DNA of 64,000 bases from Pseudomonadota bacterium. GTDB taxonomy: Bacteria > Pseudomonadota > Gammaproteobacteria > Burkholderiales > Burkholderiaceae_C. The position numbers and the translations under genes were made by a program. Shown piece by piece: positions 28,044 to 37,478 of the stretch. The DNA lies in contig JAFEEB010000029.1 of the NCBI GenBank assembly GCA_018241325.1, positions 64,459 through 128,458 of the forward strand. The letters are read 5' to 3'. How positions within the stretch are numbered: the first letter of the stretch is position 1; every line of letters begins with the position of its first letter. Under the pieces are notes generated by a model. The model did no database searches. It was given only the letters and a program-made list of their open reading frames with translations, and was not told the origin of the DNA.

Positions 28044-30026
28044 ATGAGTGCCATTGAATCCGTTTTGGTTGAAAACCGCGTGTTTGAACCCAGCGCGCAG
28101 CTGGTCAAGTCCGCCCGCATTTCCGGCATGGACGCCTACAAGGCGCTGTGCGCCGAGGCCGAGCGCGACTTCACCGGCTTCTGGGGCCGCCTGGCGCGCG
28201 AGAACCTGACCTGGGACAAGCCCTTCACCCGCGTGCTGGACGAGTCGAACAAGCCGTTCTACAAGTGGTTCGACGACGGCATGCTCAACGCCAGCGTCAA
28301 CTGCCTGGACCGGCACATGGGCACCCCGGTCGAGAACAAGACGGCCATCATCTTCGAGGCCGACGGCGGCGAGGTCACGAAGGTCACGTACAAGGAACTG
28401 CTGGCGCGCGTGTGCCAGTTCGCCAACGCACTCAAGGCTCACGGCGTCAAGAAGGGCGACCGCGTGCTGATCTACATGCCCATGACCATCGAGGGCGTGG
28501 TGGCCATGCAGGCCTGTGCGCGCCTGGGCGCCACGCACAGCGTGGTGTTCGGCGGCTTTTCGGCCAAGGCGCTGCAAGAGCGCATCATCGACGCGGGTGC
28601 GGTCGCCGTGATCACGGCCAACTACCAGATGCGCGGCGGCAAGGAGCTGCCGCTGAAGGCCATCGTGGATGACGCGCTGGCCATGGGTGGCTGCGACACC
28701 ATCCGCAACGTCTTCGTGTACGAGCGCACGGCCAGCGCCTGCGCCATGACGGCCGGGCGCGACAAGACCTTCAGCGAGGCGCTCAAGGGCCAGGCCACCG
28801 AGTGCGCGCCGGTCAGCGTCGAGGCCGAGCACCCGCTGTACATCCTGTACACCTCGGGCTCCACCGGCAAGCCCAAGGGTGTGCAGCACTCCACCGGTGG
28901 CTATCTGCTGCAGTGCAAGCTGACGATGGACTGGAGCTTCGACCTCAAGCCCGAAGACGTGTTCTGGTGCACCGCCGACATCGGCTGGGTGACGGGCCAC
29001 TCCTATGTGGCCTACGGGCCGCTCGCCGCCGGCGCGACCGAGATCGTGTTCGAGGGCATTCCCACCTACCCCGACGCAGGCCGCTTCTGGCAGATGATCG
29101 AGCGCCACAAGTGCAGCGTCTTCTACACCGCGCCCACGGCCATCCGCTCGCTCATCAAGGCGGCCGAGACCAACGACGCCGTGCACCCCAAGCACAGCAA
29201 CCTGACCAGCCTGCGCGTCATCGGCAGTGTGGGCGAGCCCTTCAACCCCGAAGCCTGGATGTGGTACTACAAGAACGTGGGCGGCGAGCGCTGCCCCATC
29301 ATCGACACCTACTGGCAGACCGAAACCGGCGCCCACATGATCAACCCGCTGCCCGGCGCCACGCCGCTGGTGCCGGGCTCCTGCACGCTGCCGCTGCCGG
29401 GCATCTTTCCGGCCATCGTCGACGAGACCGGCCACGAGATGCCCAACGGCACCGGCGGCATGCTGGTCTACAAGAAGCCCTGGCCCAGCATGGTGCGCAC
29501 CATCTGGGGCGACCCGGATCGTTTCAAGAAGACCTACTTCCCGGAGGAGATGAAGGGCTTCTACCTGGCGGGCGATGGCGCCGTGTGCTCGGCCGACCGC
29601 GGCTACTTCCGCGTCACCGGCCGCATCGACGACGTGCTGAACGTCTCCGGTCACCGCCTGGGCACGATGGAGATCGAGTCCGCCCTGGTGGCCAAGTCCG
29701 ACCTGGTGGCCGAAGCCGCGGTGGTGGCACGCCCCGATGACCTGACCGGCGAGGCGGTGTGCGCCTTCGTGGTGCTCAAGCGCTCGCTGCCCCAGGGCGC
29801 CGAGGCCGACCAGATCGCCAAGGAGCTGCGCGACTGGGTGGCCAAGGAGATCGGCCCGATCGCCAAGCCCAAGGACATCCGATTCGGCGAAAACCTGCCC
29901 AAGACGCGTTCGGGCAAGATCATGCGCCGGCTGCTGCGCTCGCTGGCCAAGGGCGAGGAGATCACCCAGGACACCAGCACGCTGGAGAACCCGACGATCC
30001 TGACCCAATTGGGCAAGGCCCACTGA
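28044..30026 (+). CDS. acs: Acetyl-CoA synthetase
   Basis: A 660-residue adenylate-forming ligase that turns acetate, ATP and CoA into acetyl-CoA. It carries the AMP-binding signature [44 protein letters not shown] and, near the C-terminus, the acetylatable lysine in [12 protein letters not shown]. The length equals the usual 650-660. The ATG at 28044 has a strong AAGGAG site 8 bases upstream. A shared terminator separates it from the convergent cytochrome gene. Confidence 0.96.
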   Translation: MSAIESVLVENRVFEPSAQLVKSARISGMDAYKALCAEAERDFTGFWGRLARENLTWDKPFTRVLDESNKPFYKWFDDGMLNASVNCLDRHMGTPVENKTAIIFEADGGEVTKVTYKELLARVCQFANALKAHGVKKGDRVLIYMPMTIEGVVAMQACARLGATHSVVFGGFSAKALQERIIDAGAVAVITANYQMRGGKELPLKAIVDDALAMGGCDTIRNVFVYERTASACAMTAGRDKTFSEALKGQATECAPVSVEAEHPLYILYTSGSTGKPKGVQHSTGGYLLQCKLTMDWSFDLKPEDVFWCTADIGWVTGHSYVAYGPLAAGATEIVFEGIPTYPDAGRFWQMIERHKCSVFYTAPTAIRSLIKAAETNDAVHPKHSNLTSLRVIGSVGEPFNPEAWMWYYKNVGGERCPIIDTYWQTETGAHMINPLPGATPLVPGSCTLPLPGIFPAIVDETGHEMPNGTGGMLVYKKPWPSMVRTIWGDPDRFKKTYFPEEMKGFYLAGDGAVCSADRGYFRVTGRIDDVLNVSGHRLGTMEIESALVAKSDLVAEAAVVARPDDLTGEAVCAFVVLKRSLPQGAEADQIAKELRDWVAKEIGPIAKPKDIRFGENLPKTRSGKIMRRLLRSLAKGEEITQDTSTLENPTILTQLGKAH

Positions 30027-30045
30027 CAATCGTTTGAGCCAACGC

Positions 30046-30076
30046 AAAAAAGCCTGCGCGATGCGCAGGCTTTTTT
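30046..30076. terminator. Bidirectional rho-independent terminator
   Basis: AAAAAAGCCTGCGC and GCGCAGGCTTTTTT form a 14-pair stem around GAT, with A and T runs on both sides, between convergent acs and the cytochrome c gene. Confidence 0.92.
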
Positions 30077-30093
30077 GTTGGGGATTGGAGACG

Positions 30094-30405
30094 TTATTTC
30101 AGGCTCAGAATCCAGGTGGCCAGGCTCTTGGCCTCGGCCGCGTTGACGTTGGTGTTGGGCGGCATGGGCACGGGGCCCCAGGTGCCCGAGCTGCCCTTCA
30201 TGATTTTTTCGGCCAGCATGTCGGCCGCACCGGCTTGGGCGCCGAACTTCTTGGCGACGTCCTTGTAGGCCGGGCCGACGACCTTTTTGTCGATGGCGTG
30301 GCAGGCCATGCAGTTCTTGGCCTTGGCCATGGCTTCGTCGGCCATGGCCGGGCTGGCGGCCGCAACGGCGGTCAGGGCGGCAATCGTGAGCAGAACACGC
30401 TTCAT
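30094..30405 (-). CDS. Small periplasmic class I cytochrome c (c551/c552 type)
   Basis: 103 residues from the ATG at 30405. Residues 1-22 form a signal peptide ending in AMA. The heme attachment site is C32-MA-C35-H36 and the distal heme ligand is probably M81 in WGPVPMPPN. This compact form is the electron carrier between the bc1 complex and terminal or denitrification reductases in many Proteobacteria. TACAAT on the minus strand at 30449-30454 may be its -10 box. A 7-of-10 match to the FNR box near 30432 was judged too weak and badly placed. Confidence 0.92.
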   Translation of the reverse strand: MKRVLLTIAALTAVAAASPAMADEAMAKAKNCMACHAIDKKVVGPAYKDVAKKFGAQAGAADMLAEKIMKGSSGTWGPVPMPPNTNVNAAEAKSLATWILSLK

Positions 30406-30512
30406 AATGTTTCCTCTGTCGTGGGGATCGAGTTGCAAAGACTCAACGCCATTGTAGGATCAGCCGTTGACCCGTCGCGCAAATCCCCCACTGGCGAACA
30501 GAGGAATAGACC

Positions 30513-30770
30513 ATGTACTTGTTGGGCCTTGGCGTCATTTTGTTGCTGCTGAAGTGGCAGGGTATCGGCATGGTGGCCGATTGGTCATGGTGGTGGGTGC
30601 TCAGCCCCTTTGTCGGCGCGATGCTGTGGTGGACCTGGGCCGACTGGTCGGGCTATACCAAGCGCAAGGCGATGGAGCGTGACGACGAGCGCAAGCTCGA
30701 GCGCATCAATCGCCACCGCACGGCGCTGGGCCAAAAGCCCAAGACCGCGCCACCGCCGCGCCGCCGCTGA
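30513..30770 (+). CDS. Small Trp-rich protein (TIGR04438-like)
   Basis: An 85-residue protein with two short hydrophobic helices rich in tryptophan (KWQGIGMVADWSWWWVL and MLWWTWADWSGY) and a basic, proline-rich tail ending in PPPRRR. This is the pattern of the small Trp-rich family found in Burkholderiales; its function is unknown. The start ATG follows GAGGAATAGACC. It is probably a small inner-membrane protein. Confidence 0.82.
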   Translation: MYLLGLGVILLLLKWQGIGMVADWSWWWVLSPFVGAMLWWTWADWSGYTKRKAMERDDERKLERINRHRTALGQKPKTAPPPRRR

Positions 30771-30779
30771 GGCCGTGGC

Positions 30780-31415
30780 TCACGGCGCCAGCCGCTCGCG
30801 CACCCAGGCGCCGGCTTGCAGGCGATAGCGCAGCCGGTCGTGCAGCCGGCTCTTGCGCCCCTGCCAGAATTCCCAGCGGTCGGGCACCAGCCGAAAGCCA
30901 CCCCAATGCGGCGGGCGCGGCGGGTTGAGCAGAAAGCGGGCGCCGTATTGGGCGGCCGCGCTGACCAGGACGGTGCGGCTTTCGATCACCTGGCTTTGCG
31001 GGCTGGCCCAGGCGCCGATGCGGCTGTCCAGCGGGCGGCTGGCGTAGTAGGCGTCGCTTTCGGCCGCATCGACCTGCTCGACCCGGCCTTCGATGCGCAC
31101 CACCCGCTCCAGCTCCACCCAGTGAAACTGCAAGGCCGCGAATGGGTTGCCGGCCAGTTCGCACCCCTTGCGGCTGTCGTAATTGGTGTACCAAACGATG
31201 CCGCGGGCGTCGAACTCCTTGATCAGCACCACGCGGGTGCTCGGGCGCAGGTCGCTGCCGACGGTGGCCAGCGTCATGGCGTTGGGCTCGGGCACCGCGC
31301 TGCGGCGCGCTTCGTCGAACCACTGGGTGAATTGCCGGACGGGATCGGCGTGCGAGGCGGCCTCGGACAGCTCGGCGCGCTCATAGCTTTTGCGCAGGTT
31401 GGCGATATCGGTCAT
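30780..31415 (-). CDS. pdxH: Pyridoxamine 5'-phosphate oxidase
   Basis: A 211-residue FMN enzyme that makes pyridoxal 5'-phosphate from pyridoxine or pyridoxamine phosphate. The FMN and substrate motifs [23 protein letters not shown] and [10 protein letters not shown] are present, as is the C-terminal [18 protein letters not shown]. It overlaps the ChaC-like gene by four bases (ATGA), so the two are co-translated. Confidence 0.95.
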   Translation of the reverse strand: MTDIANLRKSYERAELSEAASHADPVRQFTQWFDEARRSAVPEPNAMTLATVGSDLRPSTRVVLIKEFDARGIVWYTNYDSRKGCELAGNPFAALQFHWVELERVVRIEGRVEQVDAAESDAYYASRPLDSRIGAWASPQSQVIESRTVLVSAAAQYGARFLLNPPRPPHWGGFRLVPDRWEFWQGRKSRLHDRLRYRLQAGAWVRERLAP

Positions 31416-32071
31416 GCACAGTCGTCCGTTGTCGGTGGGCTGTCGTCAGCGTAGCGCAGCAGCTGGCTCAGGCGGGTGTCGCGCACACCGTTGGCTCTCA
31501 GGCAGTCCAAGGTCTGGCGGGCGTAGTCCAGCGTGCTGCCATAGCGGCCGTGGGCGAGGCGGAAGATGCTGCGGTATTGCGCAGGCGTCAATTCGCCGGT
31601 GTAGGAGGGCGAGCGGCGCGAGAGCGTGAAGGTCAGGGCGGGCACCGGCCCGTGCGGCGTGGCGCAGTTCAGCCAGCGCGGGTCGTACACGGCGCTGGGC
31701 ATTTCGCGCGCCCACAGGGTGTCGAACACGGCGTCGGCATCGCGCGCGGCGACGCGGTAGACCACACCCTGGCAACTGCCACCGGGCAGCAGCGCAAACA
31801 CCAGGCCGGGCTGCTCGGGCGTGCCGCGGTTGACGCGGCTCCACATGGCCAGCGCGCGGTGCCAGCCGTGCACCCGCGTGGCGTGGCGCTCGGTGGCGGC
31901 AAAGTCGGGCCGCCAGATCAGCGAGGCGTAGCCGAAGATCCACAGGTCGGGGGTGCGGCCGCCCTGGCGGCGGTGCCACTGCGCGCGCGTTTCCTCGCGC
32001 AGCTGCACGGGGTCGCGACCGGGCGGGCGCAGGTGCTCGTAGGCGGCGTAGCCAGCTGTTTCGGAGTCCAT
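31412..32071 (-). CDS. Gamma-glutamylcyclotransferase, ChaC family
   Basis: A 219-residue protein. It has the cyclotransferase substrate loop [14 protein letters not shown] (YGSL-type, here YASL) at about residues 44-57 and [10 protein letters not shown] further on. ChaC enzymes split the gamma-glutamyl bond of glutathione to give 5-oxoproline and Cys-Gly. The expected catalytic glutamate probably lies in [11 protein letters not shown]. It is the first gene of a two-gene operon with pdxH. Confidence 0.87.
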   Translation of the reverse strand: MDSETAGYAAYEHLRPPGRDPVQLREETRAQWHRRQGGRTPDLWIFGYASLIWRPDFAATERHATRVHGWHRALAMWSRVNRGTPEQPGLVFALLPGGSCQGVVYRVAARDADAVFDTLWAREMPSAVYDPRWLNCATPHGPVPALTFTLSRRSPSYTGELTPAQYRSIFRLAHGRYGSTLDYARQTLDCLRANGVRDTRLSQLLRYADDSPPTTDDCA

Positions 32072-32211
32072 GGCCGGACTTTATACAATCAAAGGTTTTC
32101 GGGCGTCTCATCTGCGGCGGCTCGGCTCGCGTTTTGCGGCGCGTGCCCGGCCGATCCTGGTGGATGGCGCAGGCCGCCCGCAACAACTTGAATCTTGAAA
32201 GAAGGACGGCA

Positions 32212-32760
32212 ATGTCTGCACAAAGCGATGATTCCCAGGGTTTGGTCTTGGGCGTGGTGTTTGGCCTGATCGTGCTGGTGATCAGCCTGGTGTTCGGGCT
32301 GGTGCTGGGCCGCGCGGGAGCGGGGGCGTTGCCGGCCGGCGCGCCGGTGGTGCGGACCGGCAGCCCGGCGGCAGCCCCCTCTGCCGCCACGGTGGTGGGA
32401 ACGGTCGGCGGTGCGGAGTCCGCCCCTGGCGATGGCGCCAGCGTGCGCGTGGAGGGCGAGGTGGTGAAGTTCTACTTTGCCAGCGGCAAGGCCGATCTGG
32501 CGGCCGGCACGCCCGATGCGCTGGGCGAAATCGTCAAGGGCGTGGCGGCGGGCCGCAAGGCGGTCATCAGCGGCTATCACGACGCAACGGGCGATGCCGC
32601 CGTGAACGAGGAATTGGCCAAGCAGCGGGCGCTGGCGGTGCAGGCCGCCCTCAAGGCGCTGGGCATCGGAGAGGACAAGATCGAGCTGCGCAAGCCCGAG
32701 GTGACCACGGCCAGCGGCAGCAACGCCGAGGCGCGGCGCGTCGAGGTGACGCTGCAGTGA
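32212..32760 (+). CDS. OmpA-family peptidoglycan-associated domain protein with one N-terminal membrane helix
   Basis: 182 residues from the ATG at 32212, preceded by GAAAGAAGG. One helix (about 10-34, LVLGVVFGLIVLVISLVFGLVLG) anchors it to the inner membrane, with an Ala/Pro-rich linker. The C-terminal OmpA-like domain has VKFYFASGKADL, HDATGDAAVNEELAKQRALAV and EARRVEVTL. The canonical NxxLSxxRA motif reads NEELAKQRA. It probably links the inner membrane to peptidoglycan. Confidence 0.85.
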   Translation: MSAQSDDSQGLVLGVVFGLIVLVISLVFGLVLGRAGAGALPAGAPVVRTGSPAAAPSAATVVGTVGGAESAPGDGASVRVEGEVVKFYFASGKADLAAGTPDALGEIVKGVAAGRKAVISGYHDATGDAAVNEELAKQRALAVQAALKALGIGEDKIELRKPEVTTASGSNAEARRVEVTLQ

Positions 32761-32784
32761 CGTGACGGTGCTGTCTCCAGCGTG

Positions 32785-32812
32785 AAAAAACCCGGCCAGC
32801 GCCGGGTTTTTT
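32785..32812. terminator. Bidirectional rho-independent terminator
   Basis: AAAAAACCCGGC and GCCGGGTTTTTT pair around CAGC between the convergent OmpA-like and gloA genes. Confidence 0.92.
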
Positions 32813-32831
32813 CATGGGGCGATGAAAGCGC

Positions 32832-33245
32832 TCAGCGCAATCCGCCGCCGGCCGCCGCGGCGGCGCGCTGGATCAGCTCGATCTTGTAGCCGTCGGGGTC
32901 GGTGACGAAGGCGATCACGGTGGTGCCGCCCTTGACGGGGCCGGCTTCGCGGGTGACGTTGCCGCCCGCGGCCCTGATCTTTTCGCAGGCGGCCTTGGCG
33001 TCCGCCACGGCAATGGCGATGTGGCCGTAGGCGGTGCCCATGTCATAGGTTTCGGTGCCCCAGTTGTACGTCAGCTCGATCTCGGCCTGGCCGGGGTTGC
33101 CGCCCTCGTAGCCGACGAAGGCCAGCGAGTATTTGTACTCGGGGTTCTCGGAGGTACGCAGCAATTGCATGCCCAGCACCTGGGTGTAGAAGTCGATGGC
33201 GCGCTGAAGGTTGCCCACGCGCAGCATGGTGTGCAGGATTCTCAT
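32832..33245 (-). CDS. gloA: Lactoylglutathione lyase (glyoxalase I)
   Basis: A 137-residue metalloenzyme of the vicinal-oxygen-chelate fold that converts the methylglyoxal-glutathione adduct to lactoylglutathione. It starts [20 protein letters not shown] with the metal ligand H5. Further ligands lie in [16 protein letters not shown] and the C-terminal YKIELIQR glutamate. A short, alanine-rich tail is added. Confidence 0.95.
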   Translation of the reverse strand: MRILHTMLRVGNLQRAIDFYTQVLGMQLLRTSENPEYKYSLAFVGYEGGNPGQAEIELTYNWGTETYDMGTAYGHIAIAVADAKAACEKIRAAGGNVTREAGPVKGGTTVIAFVTDPDGYKIELIQRAAAAAGGGLR

Positions 33246-33333
33246 GCGGTCATTGTGCCTGTGCGGGGGCTCGGCGCGGGTCGAAAGCCGCCGGACGCGG
33301 CGGACGCAAGTCTGACCCTGGCGAGGACGCCGC

Positions 33334-34158
33334 TCAGATGGGATGGCTGGGGCCGAAGGACTCGATGTAACTGAAGTGGCAGGCCAGCCCGTCGGCGGGT
33401 GTCCAGCGGTACAGGCCGATCATCGGCGGCTCGAAGCGGCAGGCCACCGGCGCGCCGGGGCGCAGGTCGAGCGCGAGCTGGTGCGAGCTGGAGGGCGCCA
33501 CCACCACCGGCGCGCCGCCCAACTGTCCGACGATGGGCCGGTGCATGTGGCCGCAGGCGATCAGTTGCACGCCGCCGTGCGCGTCCACCAGCCGGCCCAG
33601 CTCGGTGCGTCCGTGCAGCAGGCCGCAATTGTCCATGGCGCTCATGCCGCTGACCAGAGGTGGGTGGTGCATGAACAGCACGACCGGCTGGCCCGCGCAG
33701 GCCGCCAGCTGGCGCTGCAGCCAGCCGAGCTGATCGGCCTCGAGTGCGCCGTGCGGCGCGCCCGGCACGACCGAGTCCAGTCCGATCAGGTGCATGGCGC
33801 CCACGGTGGCGTGCAGGCAGATGCACTCGCCTGGCGCGTCGTCCGCCACCGGCATGACCGAGGCCAGCTGCCGGCGTGCGGCGCTGCGCAGGTCGTGGTT
33901 GCCCGGGATCGCCAGCACCCGCGGGCCGCCGGCGGCGGGTGGGGGCAGCGCGCGCTCGAGCTGGGCGGCGATCTCGGCGTAGTCGTGCGCCTGGCCGTTG
34001 TCGGCCAGATCGCCGGTCAGCAGCAGCACGTCGATGGCCGGTTGAAGGTCGCGCACATGCTCCAGCGCGCGGCGCAGGCCGCCGCTCGGGTCGACGGGGC
34101 CGGTCAGCAGGCCGGGTTTGAGCCCGATGTGCGGGTCGGTGATGTGCGCGATCAGCAT
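33334..34158 (-). CDS. Calcineurin-like metallophosphodiesterase (CpdA/GpdQ-like)
   Basis: 274 residues from the ATG at 34158. It holds the metal motifs D8-x-H10 (ITDPH), GD at 49-50 (LLTGDL), GNHD at 86-89, MHHPP and CGHMHRP. This set matches the CpdA/GpdQ group of cAMP or glycerophosphodiester phosphodiesterases. Nothing nearby fixes the substrate. An upstream-extended start (34218) would add 20 low-complexity residues. Confidence 0.86.
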   Translation of the reverse strand: MLIAHITDPHIGLKPGLLTGPVDPSGGLRRALEHVRDLQPAIDVLLLTGDLADNGQAHDYAEIAAQLERALPPPAAGGPRVLAIPGNHDLRSAARRQLASVMPVADDAPGECICLHATVGAMHLIGLDSVVPGAPHGALEADQLGWLQRQLAACAGQPVVLFMHHPPLVSGMSAMDNCGLLHGRTELGRLVDAHGGVQLIACGHMHRPIVGQLGGAPVVVAPSSSHQLALDLRPGAPVACRFEPPMIGLYRWTPADGLACHFSYIESFGPSHPI

Positions 34159-34294
34159 GAGGGCGGTGTTTGCATGGACGTCGGGCCCGCGTGGCGCGGC
34201 CGCCGACAAGCGCGCCATTATCCGAGTCCAGTCGTAACTTTTCAGTGAAAAATGAACACGCGGCGCGCGCGAAATACGGAAATAAGTCTCGATT

Positions 34295-35077
34295 TCACAA
34301 GGGCACGGTGTAGTTCAAGGCCATGCGCCCGCCGTCGACCATGACGATCTCGCCCGTCATGTAGCTGGCCGCGTCGCTGGCCAGGAAGGCCACCACGTCG
34401 GCCACTTCACCGGGCTCGCCCAGGCGCTTGATCGGCGTGCGCATCATGATCTTGTTGCGGGCTTCGTCGCTGGTCAGCACGGCCTTGGCGGCCAGTTCGG
34501 TGGCGATGGTGCCGGGGCCCACGGCGTTGACGCGCACGCCCTTGTCGGCCAGCGCCAGCGCCATGGCGCGCGTGAGCTGGTTGATGCCGCCCTTGCTGAC
34601 GTTGTAGCTGGCGATGTCGGGGATGGCCAGCACGCTGTTGACCGAACTCATGTTGACGATGGCGCCGCGCCCGGCGGCCGCCATCGCGCGCGCCACCGCC
34701 TGGCCGACCAGGAATGCGCCCTTGAGATTGACGCGCAGCACGGCGTCGAAGTCGGCCTCGCTCACCTCCAGGAACGGCGCCGCCCTGAAGATGCCGGCGT
34801 TGTTGACCAGCACGTCGATGCGGCCGTGGTGGCGCAGCACCTGGGCCACCAGCGCATCGACCTGCGCCTTGTCACCCACGTCGCAGTGCTGGTAGCGGGC
34901 ACCCAGCTCGGCCGCCAGCGCCTGGCCGCGCGCGTCCGCGACGTCGGCGATGACCACCTGCGCGCCCTCGCGCGCAAAGCGCCGTACGCAGGCTTCGCCG
35001 ATGCCCTGCGCGGCGCCGGTGACGATGACGACGCGGCCCTGCAGGCCGAAGCAAAGGGACGCGGGCGTGTCGGGCAT
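34295..35077 (-). CDS. Short-chain dehydrogenase/reductase
   Basis: A 260-residue NAD(P)-dependent oxidoreductase of the classical SDR type. The cofactor motif TGAAQGIG is at 20-27, NNAG at 92-95, the catalytic S144/S145, Y158 and K162 (YNVSK), and VNAVGPGTIATEL near the substrate loop. The substrate is not known; sugar- or 3-hydroxyacid-type dehydrogenases are closest in pattern. Confidence 0.9.
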   Translation of the reverse strand: MPDTPASLCFGLQGRVVIVTGAAQGIGEACVRRFAREGAQVVIADVADARGQALAAELGARYQHCDVGDKAQVDALVAQVLRHHGRIDVLVNNAGIFRAAPFLEVSEADFDAVLRVNLKGAFLVGQAVARAMAAAGRGAIVNMSSVNSVLAIPDIASYNVSKGGINQLTRAMALALADKGVRVNAVGPGTIATELAAKAVLTSDEARNKIMMRTPIKRLGEPGEVADVVAFLASDAASYMTGEIVMVDGGRMALNYTVPL

Positions 35078-35186
35078 GGGGTGGTTCTCCAGTGGGGTTG
35101 TTCAATCGGATCGGTCGATTGCGCGCATCGGCAAACGATGGGGTGCTATCGATTTCGAATTCATCGAGGACGGCGATCGCATCCTG

Positions 35187-36563
35187 TCAGGGTTTGTCGC
35201 CGGCCGCTTGCAGGCGGCGGGCCAGCGCGTCGTGGCCGCTGTCGCGCGCATGGTCGGCGGCGGTCAGGCCGCTGCGGTCGGTTCGGGCGCGGTCGGCACC
35301 CGCGTCCAGCAAGGTTTGCACCAGGGCCGCGTCACCACGGCGGGCGGCCAGCATCAGTGCGGTGCGGCCGGCGTCGTCGGTGGTGTTGACCGCCGCGCCG
35401 CGCTCCAGTGCGTTGCGCGCTGCGGCGTCCTGGCCGGACGTGGCAGCGGCCAGCAGGCGCTGGTCGGGCGTGAGGGAGGGGGGCGGGCGCCGCGGTGCGG
35501 GGCTGGCCGCGGATTGCGGGGCGGGCAGCTCGGCGCTGCTGGCGCGGTTGGTGAGGTTCTCCGCCACGGTGGGTGGGGGCGCGGCGTTGGTGGACGCGCC
35601 TTGGCGGACCATCGGCTGCGCCGCGGCGCTCGTCTCGGCGGCCGGGCGCGCGGCGGTGGCCGAGCCGCCGGCATCGCCTGCGTCGGCCAGCTTTGCCGCG
35701 CGCCTCAGTGCGGCGGTGCGCCGTCGTTCGGCCTGCTCGTCGGAGGCCGGGTTGGGGCCGCCCTGCGGCTTGGCCGCGGCGGGTGCCTCGTTGCGTGCGG
35801 CGGCCGGCCGGGCCTCGGACGTGCGCTTGTCCTCGGTGGCCCCTGGCTCATCGGGGCGTTTGGGGGGCGGTGCGCGTTCTTCGGCGGGCTGCCGTGCGGC
35901 GACCTGCGGTTCGGTGGCGGCGCTTGCGGGTGTCGGGGTGGCCGGGGCTGGTGGCGTGCCTGGGCTGGCGCGCTCTGCGGCGGCCTGGCTGCGGGCACGC
36001 GGCTCCGGCGCGGGTGGGGATGGGGGTGTGGGTGCGTCCTGGGCATCCGCGGGCGTCGCGGCGCTCGGCACCGATGTCGTGGCTTGGGGCGACGCCGCGT
36101 CCGCTTGGGCATGGCCGGTTGCGGTGGACGCCGCCGTCACGGGGTTCGCACGGCGGCCCAGCGCCATGTCTCGTTCGTCGCCGGCGCCGCGCTCCAGTTG
36201 CAGCGCCAGCAGGCCGGCCAAGCCCAGCACCGCGATGCCGGCGACGGCCGTGCGGGCCCAGTGCCGGTCGTTGGCCGCTGCGGCGCCGGGTGTCGGCGCC
36301 AGCGGGCCGGCGGCAAGGTCGAGCTCGCCGCTGCCGGCCGTCAAGCGGTCCGCACCGGGAATGGCGGCGCCGGCATCGGTGTCCTCGGCCTCCTTGGCGT
36401 GGTCGGCGTGCAGCCACGCCAGCACCTGGGCCTGGGCCAGCACGGCCGCGCGCAGGCTGGCGTCGGGGCCGATGGCATCGAGCGCGCTGGCCTCGCGGTA
36501 GCGGGCAACGATCTCGTCGTCGGGCGCTTGCGCCGACGGGTCTTGCGTGGGCGGCGAGTTCAC
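35187..36563 (-). CDS. Membrane protein with cytoplasmic anti-sigma-like N-terminus, Pro/Ala-rich linker and C-terminal ankyrin repeats
   Basis: 458 residues from a GTG at 36563, chosen because GGAGGG lies 11 bases upstream; an extended frame starts at 36647. The N-terminal 100 residues are charged and helical. One membrane helix (about 104-121, AVAGIAVLGLAGLLAL) follows. About 240 residues of Ala/Pro/Glu-rich linker lead to a C-terminal block (about 365-458) with two to three ankyrin repeats: DDAGRTALMLAARRGDAALV and DRSGLTAADHARDSGHDALA. The topology of a gene just downstream of an ECF sigma factor suggests an anti-sigma factor whose sensing part is periplasmic, but no ZAS zinc motif was seen. 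Confidence 0.72.
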   Translation of the reverse strand: MNSPPTQDPSAQAPDDEIVARYREASALDAIGPDASLRAAVLAQAQVLAWLHADHAKEAEDTDAGAAIPGADRLTAGSGELDLAAGPLAPTPGAAAANDRHWARTAVAGIAVLGLAGLLALQLERGAGDERDMALGRRANPVTAASTATGHAQADAASPQATTSVPSAATPADAQDAPTPPSPPAPEPRARSQAAAERASPGTPPAPATPTPASAATEPQVAARQPAEERAPPPKRPDEPGATEDKRTSEARPAAARNEAPAAAKPQGGPNPASDEQAERRRTAALRRAAKLADAGDAGGSATAARPAAETSAAAQPMVRQGASTNAAPPPTVAENLTNRASSAELPAPQSAASPAPRRPPPSLTPDQRLLAAATSGQDAAARNALERGAAVNTTDDAGRTALMLAARRGDAALVQTLLDAGADRARTDRSGLTAADHARDSGHDALARRLQAAGDKP

Positions 36564-36666
36564 TGGGGCGCCCTCCGGGTGGCGCACCGCGGGGTTCGCG
36601 CTGGCGGGCGGCCCGGCGCGCCCAAGCAGCCGCGCATCCGGCCGCACGGGGTTGCCCCAAGGTGTC

Positions 36667-37266
36667 TCATGCCATGTCCTCCAGCGCCCGGCGCAGCGCG
36701 GCGCGGGCGTAGCGCAGGCGGCTGCGAACGGTTTCGATGCCGACGCCGGTGGCGGCGGCGATCTCGGCTACGCTCATTTCGCCCTCGGCTTGCAGCAAAA
36801 AGCTGTCGCGCTGCGCGGCAGGCAATTGTTCCAGCGCGGCCAGCAGTTGCCGGGCCTGCTGGCGGCTTTCAATGCGCCGCACGGGGCCAAAGCCCGACGG
36901 CGCTGCCAGCGTGTCGGCCAGCGTGTGCCCGTCATCCACCGCTTCGTCCAGGCTCGCTGTGGGGCGGGCGGCACGCAGGTGATCGACCACGCGGTGCCGT
37001 GCCACGGTGAACAGCCACGTCGACAAACGCGCCATCGGTTGGCCGCCGGTGCCAACCCGCGGCTGGTAGCGCGCGGCGTTGCGCGCCACCCGCAGCCACA
37101 CGTCCTGCGCCAGTTCGTCGGCCGTGGCCACGTCCCGGACGCTGCGAAAAATGTAGCGCCACAGGCGCATCCCATGGCGGTCGTACAGCGTCTCGAAGGC
37201 GTGCGCGTCGCCCGCGGCGTAGCGGTGCATGAGCTGTTCGTCGGTGGCGTCGTCCGGCGGCGTCAT
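36667..37266 (-). CDS. ECF-family RNA polymerase sigma factor
   Basis: 199 residues from the ATG at 37266. Region 2 (about 15-85) has LYDRHGMRLWRYIFRSV and ADELAQDVWLRVARNAARY, then LSTWLFTVARHRVVDHLR. Region 4 (about 140-195) has LEQLPAAQRDSFLLQAEGEMSVAEIAAATG and VRSRLRYARAALRRAL. It directs RNA polymerase to a small regulon and should be held by the protein of the next gene, 103 bases downstream. The upstream part of the frame (to 37482) is low-complexity. Confidence 0.9.
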   Translation of the reverse strand: MTPPDDATDEQLMHRYAAGDAHAFETLYDRHGMRLWRYIFRSVRDVATADELAQDVWLRVARNAARYQPRVGTGGQPMARLSTWLFTVARHRVVDHLRAARPTASLDEAVDDGHTLADTLAAPSGFGPVRRIESRQQARQLLAALEQLPAAQRDSFLLQAEGEMSVAEIAAATGVGIETVRSRLRYARAALRRALEDMA

Positions 37267-37478
37267 GGGCCTGATTATGGCGAGAGTGGCAGGGGTCCGA
37301 GACCGGGCCTCTGCCCTGCGGCGATCCCTTGCGCTGGCGCGACGCCGGCAAGGCCTCAAGCCCAAGTGCCCCCAGGCCGCGGCGCGGGCCGGATCAGCGA
37401 TCGCCGTGGCCGCGGTCGCTCCGGTCACCGGCGATGCCCTCTGGAAGGAAAGCGAGTGGAGACTGGGGCGGCTCCATT

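Noticed and set aside
30432-30445. FNR-like site TTGCA-AAGA-CTCAA upstream of the cytochrome gene
   Set aside because: Only 7 of 10 positions match and its position would put the transcription start inside the coding region.
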